Assembly (NCBI GenBank): GCA_002069785.1
Contig: MWCA01000012.1
Location: 1 to 64,000, forward strand
Length of the DNA: 64,000 bases
Direction: 5' to 3'
Origin: Lentisphaerae bacterium ADurb.Bin242
GTDB taxonomy: Bacteria; Verrucomicrobiota; Lentisphaeria; Victivallales; UBA1829
The notes beneath the pieces were generated by a model. It had not been told where the DNA came from. It worked only from the letters and a program-made list of their open reading frames with translations, and did no database searches. Within the stretch, counting starts at the first letter, position 1, and the number at the start of each line of letters is the position of its first letter. A program made the translations under genes and the position numbers. Positions 18,398 through 27,286 of the stretch are shown piece after piece.

Positions 18398-19804
18398 ATG
18401 GATCGTTTGAAGAAGGTTGGAGAAGTTCGTAGATTTTCCTCGTCCCAGGTAAAGGCGTCCCGGATCGGCATCGGGTTCGAGAAGCTCGACCGCGGCGTGT
18501 TCGACCCTGAAAAAGCCTATGATCCGGTGGCGGAACTCGGCGTCAAATGGGTCCGGATCCAGTCCGGCTGGGCCCGCACGGAAAAGGCGAAAGGCGTTTA
18601 TGATTTCGCATGGCTCGACAGCATTGTCGACAACCTCTGCCGGCGCGGGCTCCAGCCGTGGATCTGTCTCTGCTACGGCAACGGACTCTACGATGCGGAC
18701 GCCGCCAGGGTCTTCGGCGCGGTGGGGTGTCCCCCGATCAAGAACGAAGAACAGAAAAAAGCCTGGCACAGCTATGTGGCCGCCCTCACGGCCCGTTACC
18801 GCGGCAAGGTCCGATGGTATGAGGTCTGGAACGAACCCGACGGCCGGTGGTGCTGGAAACACGGTCCCAGCGGAACCGAATACGGCGAATTCGTCAAGGC
18901 CACGGCGGCGGCCGTCCGGAAAGGCGATCCCTCCGCGAAGGTGATCGGCGGGTCGCAGTGCATCCGCGATCTGAAGTGGCTCAACGAAGTGTTCTCGACC
19001 GGAGCGGCTTCGGTCATGGACGCCTACACCTACCACAGCTACGATCCGGATGAAACAGAGGGCTTCAAAATTATCCCCGCCCTGCGCGCCCTTTGCCACG
19101 CCTATAATCCAAAACTGCAAATCATTCAGGGGGAGACCGGGGCACAGTCCAGAAACGACGGTTGCGGCGCCATGGCAAAAGCCGCCTGGACGCCTCTCCG
19201 CCAGGCGAAATTCCTGGTGCGGCATACGATTTCCGACCTCCTGGAAGGCGTGATGTTCTCCTCATATTTTTCCAGCATGGACATGATGGAGGCGCTCAAC
19301 GGGACGGTCGGCAACAAGGCCAGTTACATGGACTTCGGCTATTTCGGCGTCCTTTCGGCGGAGTTCGACGAAAACGGCGTGGCGACCGGCGGATACGCGC
19401 CGAAGCTTTCCTACCGTTCGCTTCAAAGCATTGCTTCCGTCTTCCGCGAAGAGTTTACGGTTTCCGAGCTCCCGATCCGGTTCTGGAGCGAGGAGTCGAA
19501 ACGGATTCTCCGCCGCGACGAGTCCGGCAGGGAACTCCTCTGCGGCGGTTTCCGGAAACCCAACGGATCGGCCGCGTTCACCTGGTGGAAACCCGTGGAA
19601 CTTCTCACGACCTCTTTCGAGTCGACCGTGTCGCTGCAAACCGCCGCGCTTCCCGGGGAAATCCGCCTGATCGACCTGCTGGAAGGCGTCCTCTACGCTC
19701 TTCCGGAGGAGATGATCGAGGACGATGGCAAAGGATTCCGCCGTCTGGCGAATATCCCCGTCCGGGACTATCCGCTTCTGCTCGCCTTCGGCGAGTTCGC
19801 ATAA
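18398..19804 (+). CDS. putative clan GH-A glycoside hydrolase (GH39-like)
   Basis: The 468-residue protein has the two catalytic acids of a retaining TIM-barrel hydrolase: Glu146 in YEVWNEPD (acid/base) and Glu246 in QGETGAQ (nucleophile). The layout resembles GH39 β-xylosidases, but GH5- or GH30-like members look alike at this level. There is no signal peptide, so it is probably intracellular and acts on imported oligosaccharides. A GGAAGGAG site lies before the ATG at 18398. It is convergent with a GH29 fucosidase gene, so the two together suggest breakdown of a complex plant or mucin glycan. The substrate is unproven. Confidence 0.72.
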   Translation: MDRLKKVGEVRRFSSSQVKASRIGIGFEKLDRGVFDPEKAYDPVAELGVKWVRIQSGWARTEKAKGVYDFAWLDSIVDNLCRRGLQPWICLCYGNGLYDADAARVFGAVGCPPIKNEEQKKAWHSYVAALTARYRGKVRWYEVWNEPDGRWCWKHGPSGTEYGEFVKATAAAVRKGDPSAKVIGGSQCIRDLKWLNEVFSTGAASVMDAYTYHSYDPDETEGFKIIPALRALCHAYNPKLQIIQGETGAQSRNDGCGAMAKAAWTPLRQAKFLVRHTISDLLEGVMFSSYFSSMDMMEALNGTVGNKASYMDFGYFGVLSAEFDENGVATGGYAPKLSYRSLQSIASVFREEFTVSELPIRFWSEESKRILRRDESGRELLCGGFRKPNGSAAFTWWKPVELLTTSFESTVSLQTAALPGEIRLIDLLEGVLYALPEEMIEDDGKGFRRLANIPVRDYPLLLAFGEFA

Positions 19805-19838
19805 GCCCCGGACGGTTTGAAAACATCCGGAACAGCGC

Positions 19839-21125
19839 TTACTTCAGGAAGAGTTCGACCACGGGGACTTCCACGTCCGGCTTGACCACGGGAAGATCGA
19901 GGGTCACGGCCTTTTGGGGAGTGGCGTTATCCAGAGAGGGCTGCGGATCGGCTTCGGCCTCGCGCATCTTCACTTCGCTGCCGTCATGCAGGAACTGGGC
20001 ATAGGCCGCTTTCCCGCCGAGGTTGTGGAGGTGGATGTGCTTGAAGGGCCAGTTCATGATGTGGAGATACAGCCGCTTGGTTTCGGGATTGTAGGTGTAC
20101 CGGCTGTCGCGGGGTTCCGGGAATTCCCCGGGGGCTTTTCCGCAGCCGTAGATGGAACGGGAGTTGTATTTCATCCAGCGGGCGTAGGCCTGGAGGCGGC
20201 TCATGGCTCGGTCGTCGATGTAGCCGCGGCTGGTGGGGCCGACGTTCATCAGCAGGTTGCCGTTGCGGGAGACATGGTTGATGAGCATGTCGATGCACTG
20301 TTTTTCCGATTTCCAGGTCAGCTCGTCGCGATGGTATCCCCAGCTTCCGGAAAAGGTCTGGCAGCCTTCCCAGACGACGGGATTGCCTTTTTCGTCCCGG
20401 ACCGGTTCATCGGGCGTGTTCTGTTCGGGCGTGACCATGTCGCCGGCGCCGGGAAGATCCAGACGGTTGTTGATCATGATGGACGGACGGATGGACCGGA
20501 TCAGCTTCACCAGCTTTTCGGAACCCCAGTCCTTGTGTCCTTTTCCGTCGTTGGCCCTCGGATAGGAGAAATCGAACCAGATGATGTCGATGTCGCCGTA
20601 GTTGGTCAGGATTTCACGGGTCTGGTTGTGGAGATACTGACGATACTTGGCGACGTCGCGGGTCTTGTTGAGCTTCTCGCGGTCCGGATGGTTCCGGAGG
20701 GGATGGAGGATGTCGATGGGGAAATGGGGATGGTGCCAGTCGATCAGCGAATGATACAGCCCGATCCGCAGACCTTCGGCGCGGAAGGCGTCCACGACCT
20801 CGCGGAGCAGATCGCGTCCGCAGGGGGTGTTGGTGGACTTGTAATCGGTGTATTTGGAATCGAACATGCAGAACCCTTCGTGGTGTTTCGTGGTGAAGAC
20901 CACATATTTCATGCCGGCGTCCGCGGCCGCGCGGGCCCATGCCTTCGGATCGAAGAGATCGGGATTGAAGCGTTCGAAATACTTCTCGTAGTCTTCGTTG
21001 GATATCTCCTCCCGGTTGCGGATCCATTCATGTCGTCCGGGCATGGAATAAAGCCCCCAGTGGATGAACATTCCGAAGCGGTCATGCGTGAACCATTTGG
21101 TGTCGCCTTTTCCGAAATCGCTCAT
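19839..21125 (-). CDS. α-L-fucosidase, GH29 (first copy)
   Basis: GH29 enzymes cut terminal α-L-fucose with retention. The 428-residue protein has the N-terminal motif WFTHDRFGMFIHWGLYS, FTTKHHEGFCMFDSK for substrate binding, and DIIWFDFSYP with the nucleophile Asp. The family usually shows WFDG, and here it reads WFDFS. There is no signal peptide, so it is likely cytoplasmic. GAGGAG precedes the ATG at 21125. The gene is divergent from an AraC regulator with a short shared control region, so that regulator probably controls it. A second GH29 gene is at 47.9-49.2 kb. Confidence 0.9.
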   Translation of the reverse strand: MSDFGKGDTKWFTHDRFGMFIHWGLYSMPGRHEWIRNREEISNEDYEKYFERFNPDLFDPKAWARAAADAGMKYVVFTTKHHEGFCMFDSKYTDYKSTNTPCGRDLLREVVDAFRAEGLRIGLYHSLIDWHHPHFPIDILHPLRNHPDREKLNKTRDVAKYRQYLHNQTREILTNYGDIDIIWFDFSYPRANDGKGHKDWGSEKLVKLIRSIRPSIMINNRLDLPGAGDMVTPEQNTPDEPVRDEKGNPVVWEGCQTFSGSWGYHRDELTWKSEKQCIDMLINHVSRNGNLLMNVGPTSRGYIDDRAMSRLQAYARWMKYNSRSIYGCGKAPGEFPEPRDSRYTYNPETKRLYLHIMNWPFKHIHLHNLGGKAAYAQFLHDGSEVKMREAEADPQPSLDNATPQKAVTLDLPVVKPDVEVPVVELFLK

Positions 21126-21158
21126 TTGAAAACTCCTCTTTTTTTTTGAAAATGCGGA

Positions 21159-21186
21159 TTGCATTGTGGAAAAAATACGCTATTTT
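21159..21186 (+). promoter_or_regulatory. candidate promoter for the AraC gene
   Basis: TTGCAT and TATTTT are separated by 16 bases in the 85-bp gap between the divergent fucosidase and AraC genes. The start would give a leader of about 20 bases. The fucosidase promoter must lie in the same small gap but I cannot place it. Confidence 0.35.
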
Positions 21187-21210
21187 ATGAAGTAAGTCAA
21201 CCGGTATTCT

Positions 21211-22026
21211 ATGAATAAAGCAGAACTTTCTATGAATAAAACAAATCCGTTTCTTCCGGAACCGCCTCAAGTGTCCATGGATTACGCGGGGTACTTGAAG
21301 CTGGGGCGGTTCTGGAATAAACTCCGGCTGGCAGGCCACTTCTGGCGTTTCTACCATCATGACGGTCCCGGGGCGGGGCTTTTCGTCGACGCGCGGAAGA
21401 TCGAGATGCTTCCGGGCCGCTGCTATATTCTCCCGCCCCATTGCGGCACCCTGACGTGGTGTTCCCTGGCGCCGTTCCAGCTTTACATTCACTTCGAGCT
21501 GTCCATGTGTGTGGGGAATCCGCGTTTTCCGGTCAGCGAGATCCCGCTGACGGCGGATATGCGCCCGATCCTCGACGAGCTCCGGGAATCTCTCCGGGAC
21601 GGCCGTCCGAACTGCCTGAAAAATTCCCTGCTGGCCATTACCCTCTGCTCTCGCGCCATGACGCTGCTTCCGCCGGAAGCCTGGACCGAATCCGGGACCG
21701 ACCGCCGGATCGAGGCGATCTGCGACTATCTCCGCAAAAATCTTGACCGCGAACTGAATCTTCCGATACTCTCTTCCAAGGTGCACCTCCCGCCCAACGC
21801 GTTCTCCCGGCAGTTCCGGGAACATACGGGCGTGACTCCATACCAGTATCTGCTCCAGCTCCGCTACAACCACGCCTCCAAGCTGCTGCACTCCCATCAG
21901 CATTCGATCGACGAGATCTGCGACATGGTGGGCGTGAAGGACCGTTTCCATTTCTCGCGCACCTTCAAGAAACTGTACGGCGTTCCCCCGGCCCAGTACC
22001 GGAGGAGTTATTCTCCGGACACCTAG
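21211..22026 (+). CDS. AraC-family regulator
   Basis: The 271-residue protein has an N-terminal cupin-like sensing region (about residues 35-140, with GRCYILPPHCGTLTW). The C-terminus has two AraC helix-turn-helix motifs: residues 175-215 with LPPNAFSRQFREHTGVTPYQY, then the second around VGVKDRFHFSRTFKKLYGVPP. Divergence from the GH29 gene suggests it senses a fucose- or glycan-derived sugar and activates that gene. The start is not certain. ATGs at 21211 and 21232 are both possible, and neither has a strong ribosome-binding site. Confidence 0.88.
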   Translation: MNKAELSMNKTNPFLPEPPQVSMDYAGYLKLGRFWNKLRLAGHFWRFYHHDGPGAGLFVDARKIEMLPGRCYILPPHCGTLTWCSLAPFQLYIHFELSMCVGNPRFPVSEIPLTADMRPILDELRESLRDGRPNCLKNSLLAITLCSRAMTLLPPEAWTESGTDRRIEAICDYLRKNLDRELNLPILSSKVHLPPNAFSRQFREHTGVTPYQYLLQLRYNHASKLLHSHQHSIDEICDMVGVKDRFHFSRTFKKLYGVPPAQYRRSYSPDT

Positions 22027-22167
22027 CCCGTTCCGGTCCTGGAGCCTCTGTTTTTTCCGCGACTTCCTGTTCAAAAAAGCGGCCGGCCGTCTTTTTCCCC
22101 TTGTTTTTTCAAGGAAATGCGCTTATATTATATACTCATTTTTTTCAACGGAAGCAGAAGTGTAAAT

Positions 22168-23988
22168 ATGCAGGACATCAGGAATATCGCCATCATTGCG
22201 CACGTCGACCACGGAAAGACAACGCTTGTGGATGAAATCATCAAGCAGGCCAAAATCTTCCGCGACAATCAGGAAATGCATGAATGTTTTCTGGACAGCA
22301 ACGACATCGAACGCGAACGCGGGATCACCATCCTCGCCAAGAATATCAGCGTCAATTACAAGGGCTGCAAGATCAACATCATCGACACCCCCGGACACAG
22401 CGATTTCGGCGGTCAGGTGGAGCGCGTGTTGGTATGGGTTGACGGCGTTCTGCTCCTGGTCGACTCGGCCGAGGGGCCTCTGCCCCAGACCCGGTTCGTG
22501 CTGGACAAGGCGCTCAAGCTCAACCTCAAACCCGTGGTCATCATCAACAAGATCGACCGTCCCGACGCGCGCCCCGATGAAGTGCTCGGCAAGGTCTTCG
22601 ATCTTTTCATCGACCTCAACGCCTCCGAGGAACAGCTCGATTTCCCGATCCTCTACGCCAGCGGCCGCAACGGCTGGGCCACCGAAGACCTCAAGAACGG
22701 CGCCCGCGATTCCATTCTTCCCCTGATGGACGCCATTCTCAAATACATTCCCGCGGCGCCCTGCCGCGAAGGGGCCGTCCAGCTTCAGGTTACGACCCTC
22801 GACTACAACGATTACGTCGGGCGCATCGGCATCGGACGGGTCCACCGCGGCACTCTCCGGCTCGGCGAACCGCTGGTGATGATCAAGCGCGACGGCGCGA
22901 CCCGGCCCATCCAGCTCAAACAGCTTTTCACTTTCGAGGGGATCGAACGCAAGTCGGTGAACGAGATCCGGTGCGGCGACATCTGCGCGCTGGTCGGCGT
23001 CGAGAACATCGACATCAGCGATACGATCGCCAGCGCCGCCGAGCCTGAAAAAATGCCTCCCATCGCCATCGACGAGCCTACTCTTTCCATGATGTTCCGC
23101 GTCAACGACTCCCCGTTTTTCGGCAAGGAGGGCAAATACATCAGCAGCCGTCACATCCGCGAGCGCCTGCTCAAGGAGGCCGAGCGCGACGTGGCGCTCC
23201 GGGTGGAGGAGACCGGAAGCGATTCGTTCAACGTCAGCGGACGCGGCGTCCTTCACATCTCCATCCTGATCGAAAACATGCGCCGCGAAGGATACGAACT
23301 GACGGTCTCCCAGCCGCACGTCATCACTAAGATGATCGACGGCAAGCTCAACGAACCCATCGAAATGCTTTCCATCGACGTGCCGGACGGCTACGCCGGA
23401 AAAGTGATCGAACTGGTCGGGGCGCGCCGCGGGGAAATGGTCGGAATGGAAACCCATATCTCCCGCCAGCTGATCCAGTTCTACATCCCGACCCGCGGGC
23501 TGATCGGTCTCCGCAGCAAGATCATGACCGCCACCGCCGGCGAAGCCATCATGTCGCACCTGTTCGACCACTATGAACCGTTCAAGGGGGACATTCCCCA
23601 GCGGATCAACGGCGTCCTCGTCAGCATGGCTTCCGGGAAGTCGATCGCCTACGCCCTCGACGCCCTCCAGCAGCGCGGAACCTTTTTCATCGACGTCGGT
23701 GTGGAATGCTACGAAGGCATGATCGTGGGCGAGCACTGCAAGGAAGGCGATATCGAGGTCAATGTGCAGCGGACCAAGAAACTCAGCAACATGCGCGCCG
23801 CCGGGTCCGACGAAAAAATGAAGATCGCCCCGCCCCGCCAGATAAGTCTGGAGGAGGCGCTCGAATACATCGCGGACGACGAATATGTGGAGGTCACTCC
23901 CCAGAACATCCGCCTCCGCAAAAAATATCTGACTGAAATGGAACGCAAAAAAATGCGTTACGCCAAAGCCGCCAAGGCGGAGGGATAA
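22168..23988 (+). CDS. typA: ribosome-associated GTPase TypA/BipA
   Basis: TypA is a translational GTPase of the EF-G superfamily that helps ribosome assembly and growth under stress. The 606-residue protein begins NIAIIAHVDHGKTTL (G1). It has ERERGITILAKN (switch I), DTPGHSDFG (G3), NKIDRPDARP (G4), and the C-terminal TypA-specific region after about residue 400. The ATG at 22168 is the first codon that fits the family start; only a weak ribosome-binding site is visible. The ABC-F gene follows after 15 bases, so they may be cotranscribed. A very long antisense reading frame covers both but is not a gene. Confidence 0.95.
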   Translation: MQDIRNIAIIAHVDHGKTTLVDEIIKQAKIFRDNQEMHECFLDSNDIERERGITILAKNISVNYKGCKINIIDTPGHSDFGGQVERVLVWVDGVLLLVDSAEGPLPQTRFVLDKALKLNLKPVVIINKIDRPDARPDEVLGKVFDLFIDLNASEEQLDFPILYASGRNGWATEDLKNGARDSILPLMDAILKYIPAAPCREGAVQLQVTTLDYNDYVGRIGIGRVHRGTLRLGEPLVMIKRDGATRPIQLKQLFTFEGIERKSVNEIRCGDICALVGVENIDISDTIASAAEPEKMPPIAIDEPTLSMMFRVNDSPFFGKEGKYISSRHIRERLLKEAERDVALRVEETGSDSFNVSGRGVLHISILIENMRREGYELTVSQPHVITKMIDGKLNEPIEMLSIDVPDGYAGKVIELVGARRGEMVGMETHISRQLIQFYIPTRGLIGLRSKIMTATAGEAIMSHLFDHYEPFKGDIPQRINGVLVSMASGKSIAYALDALQQRGTFFIDVGVECYEGMIVGEHCKEGDIEVNVQRTKKLSNMRAAGSDEKMKIAPPRQISLEEALEYIADDEYVEVTPQNIRLRKKYLTEMERKKMRYAKAAKAEG

Positions 23989-24003
23989 CGCTCCCCATCT
24001 CCC

Positions 24004-25956
24004 ATGATCGACTTCATCGGAATCAGCAAAAGCTACGGCAGGCAGGACCTTTTCAACGAGGCCACCTTCCGCATCAACCAGGGCGAACGGGTCGGCATCG
24101 TGGGACCCAACGGCGCCGGGAAGACCACGCTGTTTCAGATTCTCTGCGGAGAACTTTCCCCGGACAGGGGGGAGGTCTCCTGTCCGAAGAAAGTGCGCCT
24201 CGGACATCTCCGCCAGCAGCTCGACTTCTACGATCCCGAAGAATCCCTGATGGAGTTCGTCTGCGCCGCGGACGGCGAGCTCGGCAAAATCTCCGCCCGG
24301 ATTCACGCGCTGGAAAGCCGTCTTCGCGGAACCGAAAACAAAACGCCGCTCCTCCATGAGATCGGGCATCTCCAGAGCGTCTACGAGGCCCGGGGCGGAT
24401 ATGAAATGAAGCACCGCGCCGCCGCCGCGCTCGCCGGTCTCGGCTTCCGGGAAGCCGACTCCGAGCGGAAAATAGGAGCGTTCAGCGGAGGATGGCAGAT
24501 GCGCGCGTGCATGGCGCGGACCCTGCTGGGAGAACCCGACATCCTTCTGCTGGACGAGCCTTCCAACTATCTGGACATCCCCGCCGTCGAGTGGCTCCGC
24601 AAACGCCTCAAGAGTTTTCCGGGCACCCTGCTGCTGGTCTCGCACGACCGTTTCCTGCTGAATTCCATCACGGACGTCACATTGGAGGTCGACGGCGGAA
24701 GGGTTACCCGCTATCCGGGAAACTACAGCTATTATGTCCGGGAGCGCGCGGAGCGGAGGCGTCACGCCGAAGCCGCGCAGGAGAACATCGACCGCAAAAA
24801 GGAGCAGCTGGAGCGCAACATCAACCGCTTCCGGGCCAAGGCCACCAAAGCGGCCCAGGTCCAGTCCTGGATCAAGATGCTGGACAGGATCGAGGACACG
24901 GAGCTTCCGGAGGACATCCATTTCAAGGGGACGATCCGGATTCCGGAACCGCCCCGCTCCGGCGCGGAGACCGTCCGGCTGGAAAGCATCTCTTTTTCGT
25001 ACGACGGCTCCCGCAACATCCTGGAGGGGATCGACCTCTCCCTGAACCGGGGCGACAAAGTCGGGATCGTCGGCTACAACGGCATGGGAAAGACCACCCT
25101 CCTGAAAATTCTCGCGGGAAGACTCGCTCCGCAGCAGGGGACGCGGACCTTCGGCCACAAAGTCGTCACCGGCTACCAGGCGCAGGAATTCGCCGAGCTC
25201 CTGAACCCGGAAATGACTGCGTTCGACATCGTGAAGGAGGCCGCCGGAGGACAGGTCCCCGCCCAGCGGATCCGGGAGATTCTCGGCGCGTTCGGCTTCT
25301 CCGGCGAAGGCGCGGACAAGCGCTGCGCGGTCCTCAGCGGCGGCGAGAAGATCCGGCTCTGTTTTGCAAGGATTTTCGTCAATCCGCCCAACTTCCTGAT
25401 TCTGGACGAACCCACCACCCACCTGGACATCGCCGCGCGCGAAGCTCTCCAGCAGGCCGTCAACCATTTTGCGGGCACGGTGTGCGTCGTCAGCCATGAC
25501 ATCGAGTTCATCCGCGGCACGGCGAAAACCATCCTTGAAATGCGTCCGCCCGGAATCCGGGTGCATCACGGAAATTACGATTACTTCATGGAGAGGATCG
25601 CCGCCGAACAGAATGAAACGTCCGAAGTGCCGGAAGAACCCTCCGTTTCCGCCGCGGACACGCAGAAGGACCGCCGGAGGGAACGCGCTCAGAAACGCCA
25701 GGAGATGTCCAAAGACAAGCGCCGTCTGGAAGAGGAGACCGCCCGGCTGGAGAAAATCATCGAGGATTCCGAGGCGGAGAAGGCGCATCTCATGGAACAG
25801 TGGCTCGTGCCGTCCAAAGAGTTCGATTTCGCCGCCAATCAGAAGCGTCTGGCCGAACTGGAATGCGACATCGCTTCCGCCACCGGGAAATGGGAGAAAA
25901 GCGCCGCCGAACTCGAAGAACTCATGGAACGTTACAATGCGCTGCACGATTCCTGA
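24004..25956 (+). CDS. ABC-F ATPase (Uup/EttA-like)
   Basis: ABC-F proteins bind the ribosome and act in translation or antibiotic protection; they have no membrane domain. The 650-residue protein has two ATPase domains. The first holds GPNGAGKTTL, FSGGWQM and LLLDEPSNYLD, and the second GYNGMGKTTL, LSGGEKIRL and LILDEPTTHLD. Between them is a linker with charged helices (near residues 240-290). A Lys/Glu-rich C-terminal coiled coil (about residues 540-640) resembles Uup. Which ABC-F subgroup it belongs to cannot be told by eye. It follows typA closely, which suits a shared translational role. Confidence 0.9.
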   Translation: MIDFIGISKSYGRQDLFNEATFRINQGERVGIVGPNGAGKTTLFQILCGELSPDRGEVSCPKKVRLGHLRQQLDFYDPEESLMEFVCAADGELGKISARIHALESRLRGTENKTPLLHEIGHLQSVYEARGGYEMKHRAAAALAGLGFREADSERKIGAFSGGWQMRACMARTLLGEPDILLLDEPSNYLDIPAVEWLRKRLKSFPGTLLLVSHDRFLLNSITDVTLEVDGGRVTRYPGNYSYYVRERAERRRHAEAAQENIDRKKEQLERNINRFRAKATKAAQVQSWIKMLDRIEDTELPEDIHFKGTIRIPEPPRSGAETVRLESISFSYDGSRNILEGIDLSLNRGDKVGIVGYNGMGKTTLLKILAGRLAPQQGTRTFGHKVVTGYQAQEFAELLNPEMTAFDIVKEAAGGQVPAQRIREILGAFGFSGEGADKRCAVLSGGEKIRLCFARIFVNPPNFLILDEPTTHLDIAAREALQQAVNHFAGTVCVVSHDIEFIRGTAKTILEMRPPGIRVHHGNYDYFMERIAAEQNETSEVPEEPSVSAADTQKDRRRERAQKRQEMSKDKRRLEEETARLEKIIEDSEAEKAHLMEQWLVPSKEFDFAANQKRLAELECDIASATGKWEKSAAELEELMERYNALHDS

Positions 25957-26111
25957 TAGATTCCCGTCCGCCGTTTCCAGAGGAAAAATCGCGGACATTT
26001 CGCGGAACCGTGCTTATTTTGCGAAAAACGGAGCGGCGTGATTTGCATTCCCCGCAAATCGAGTTTATAGTTTTACCGTTATTCTGTTGAAACCAAAGGA
26101 GGAGTTTCCGA

Positions 26112-27266
26112 ATGAATAAAAAATTATTCCGCAAGGGCGAGAACCACAGGACACCGGGCTGGTATCTGAATTCCGGCGAAATTGAACTTTTCCTCACGGA
26201 GGAGGGCGGTCATCATGCGCCCGTGACTTTCAAGGCGGGCAAAGGCGCTCCGATCCAGCCGTATTTCATCAGCCCGTGGCAGGATGCGCGCCCGGACCTT
26301 TCCCATATCCCGCTGCTCCAGAACCTCCGCGGCGACTTCTTCTGTCTGCCCTTCGGCGGAAACCCGGAGCCGGTGGACGGCGAGAAGCATCCGCCCCACG
26401 GTGAAACCAGCGCCTCCAAGTGGACGATGACCGCCGCCGAACAGAAGGGCGACGTCACCTTTTTCGAGTTCGAAATGGAGACGAAAATCCGGCCGGCGAA
26501 GGTGGTCAAACGCTTCGAGATGCGGAAAGGCCAGCCGGTCCTTTATGTCACGCACACCGTCAGTGGAATGGATGGGAAGATGCCCTACGGACACCACGCA
26601 ATCCTTTCCATGCCGGAGGCCGGCGAAACGATGTATTTTTCCGCCGGGAAATTCGATTACGGGTTGACGCCGCCGAACGTGTTCGCCGATCCGGCCAACC
26701 TGGAATACCAGTATATGGCGTCCGGCGCGGAATTCGATTCCCTGAAAGCGGTTCCGACCCGGTTCAAAGACGAGCCGACGCACGACTACACGGTCTATCC
26801 CTCTCCGGTGGGGTATGTCGATCTGCTGGCGGTTTTCAAGAAGCCCGGAAAGAAACCCGCCTGGGCGGTCGCCTCCTATCCCGACCGCGGTTATCTTTTC
26901 TTCTCCCTGAAAAATGCCGCGGAACTGCCGGCCACCACGCTGTGGGTTTCCAATTCGGGACGGTATGCGCCTCCGTGGAACGGGAATACCCGCTGTTTCG
27001 CGATCGAGGAGACCTGTTCGTGCTTCGCGGACGGCCTGAAGACCTCCATCGGGAAGAATGCGCTGACCCGGAAGGGCTGGAAGACCTGCGGCGAATTCAG
27101 CAAAAAGAATCCGACCGTGATTCACCACATCCAGGGCGTGGCGCGGATTCCCGCCGGCTACGGCAAAACAAAATCCGCCACGTTCTCCGACAGCGCGGTT
27201 ACTTTTACGGATAAAAAAGGGAATTCCGTCACCGTTGCGGTCGACTGGAAATTTCTGATGGATTGA
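26112..27266 (+). CDS. galactose mutarotase-like fold protein
   Basis: The 384-residue protein lacks a signal peptide. It has an aldose-epimerase-like pattern: LRGDFFCLPFGGN, HPPHGETSASKW and a β-rich body with many aromatics (YDGLTPPN-like, YVDLLAVFKK). I infer the mutarotase-like superfamily, with sugar binding as a likely role; the catalytic His and Glu cannot be assigned with certainty. AAGGAGGAG precedes the ATG. It ends 20 bases before the Mur-ligase gene and may be cotranscribed with it, though the functions do not obviously match. Confidence 0.55.
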   Translation: MNKKLFRKGENHRTPGWYLNSGEIELFLTEEGGHHAPVTFKAGKGAPIQPYFISPWQDARPDLSHIPLLQNLRGDFFCLPFGGNPEPVDGEKHPPHGETSASKWTMTAAEQKGDVTFFEFEMETKIRPAKVVKRFEMRKGQPVLYVTHTVSGMDGKMPYGHHAILSMPEAGETMYFSAGKFDYGLTPPNVFADPANLEYQYMASGAEFDSLKAVPTRFKDEPTHDYTVYPSPVGYVDLLAVFKKPGKKPAWAVASYPDRGYLFFSLKNAAELPATTLWVSNSGRYAPPWNGNTRCFAIEETCSCFADGLKTSIGKNALTRKGWKTCGEFSKKNPTVIHHIQGVARIPAGYGKTKSATFSDSAVTFTDKKGNSVTVAVDWKFLMD

Positions 27267-27286
27267 AGTTTACGAAAGAGGTTCTT

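Noticed and set aside
22080..22120. Terminator after the 21.2-kb AraC gene
   Set aside because: The GC palindrome has almost no loop and cannot form a proper hairpin.
22123..25998. An open frame of about 1290 codons on the minus strand across typA and the ABC-F gene
   Set aside because: It is antisense to two unmistakable genes, has no ribosome-binding site or known motif, and such long frames arise from GC-rich codon use on the opposite strand.
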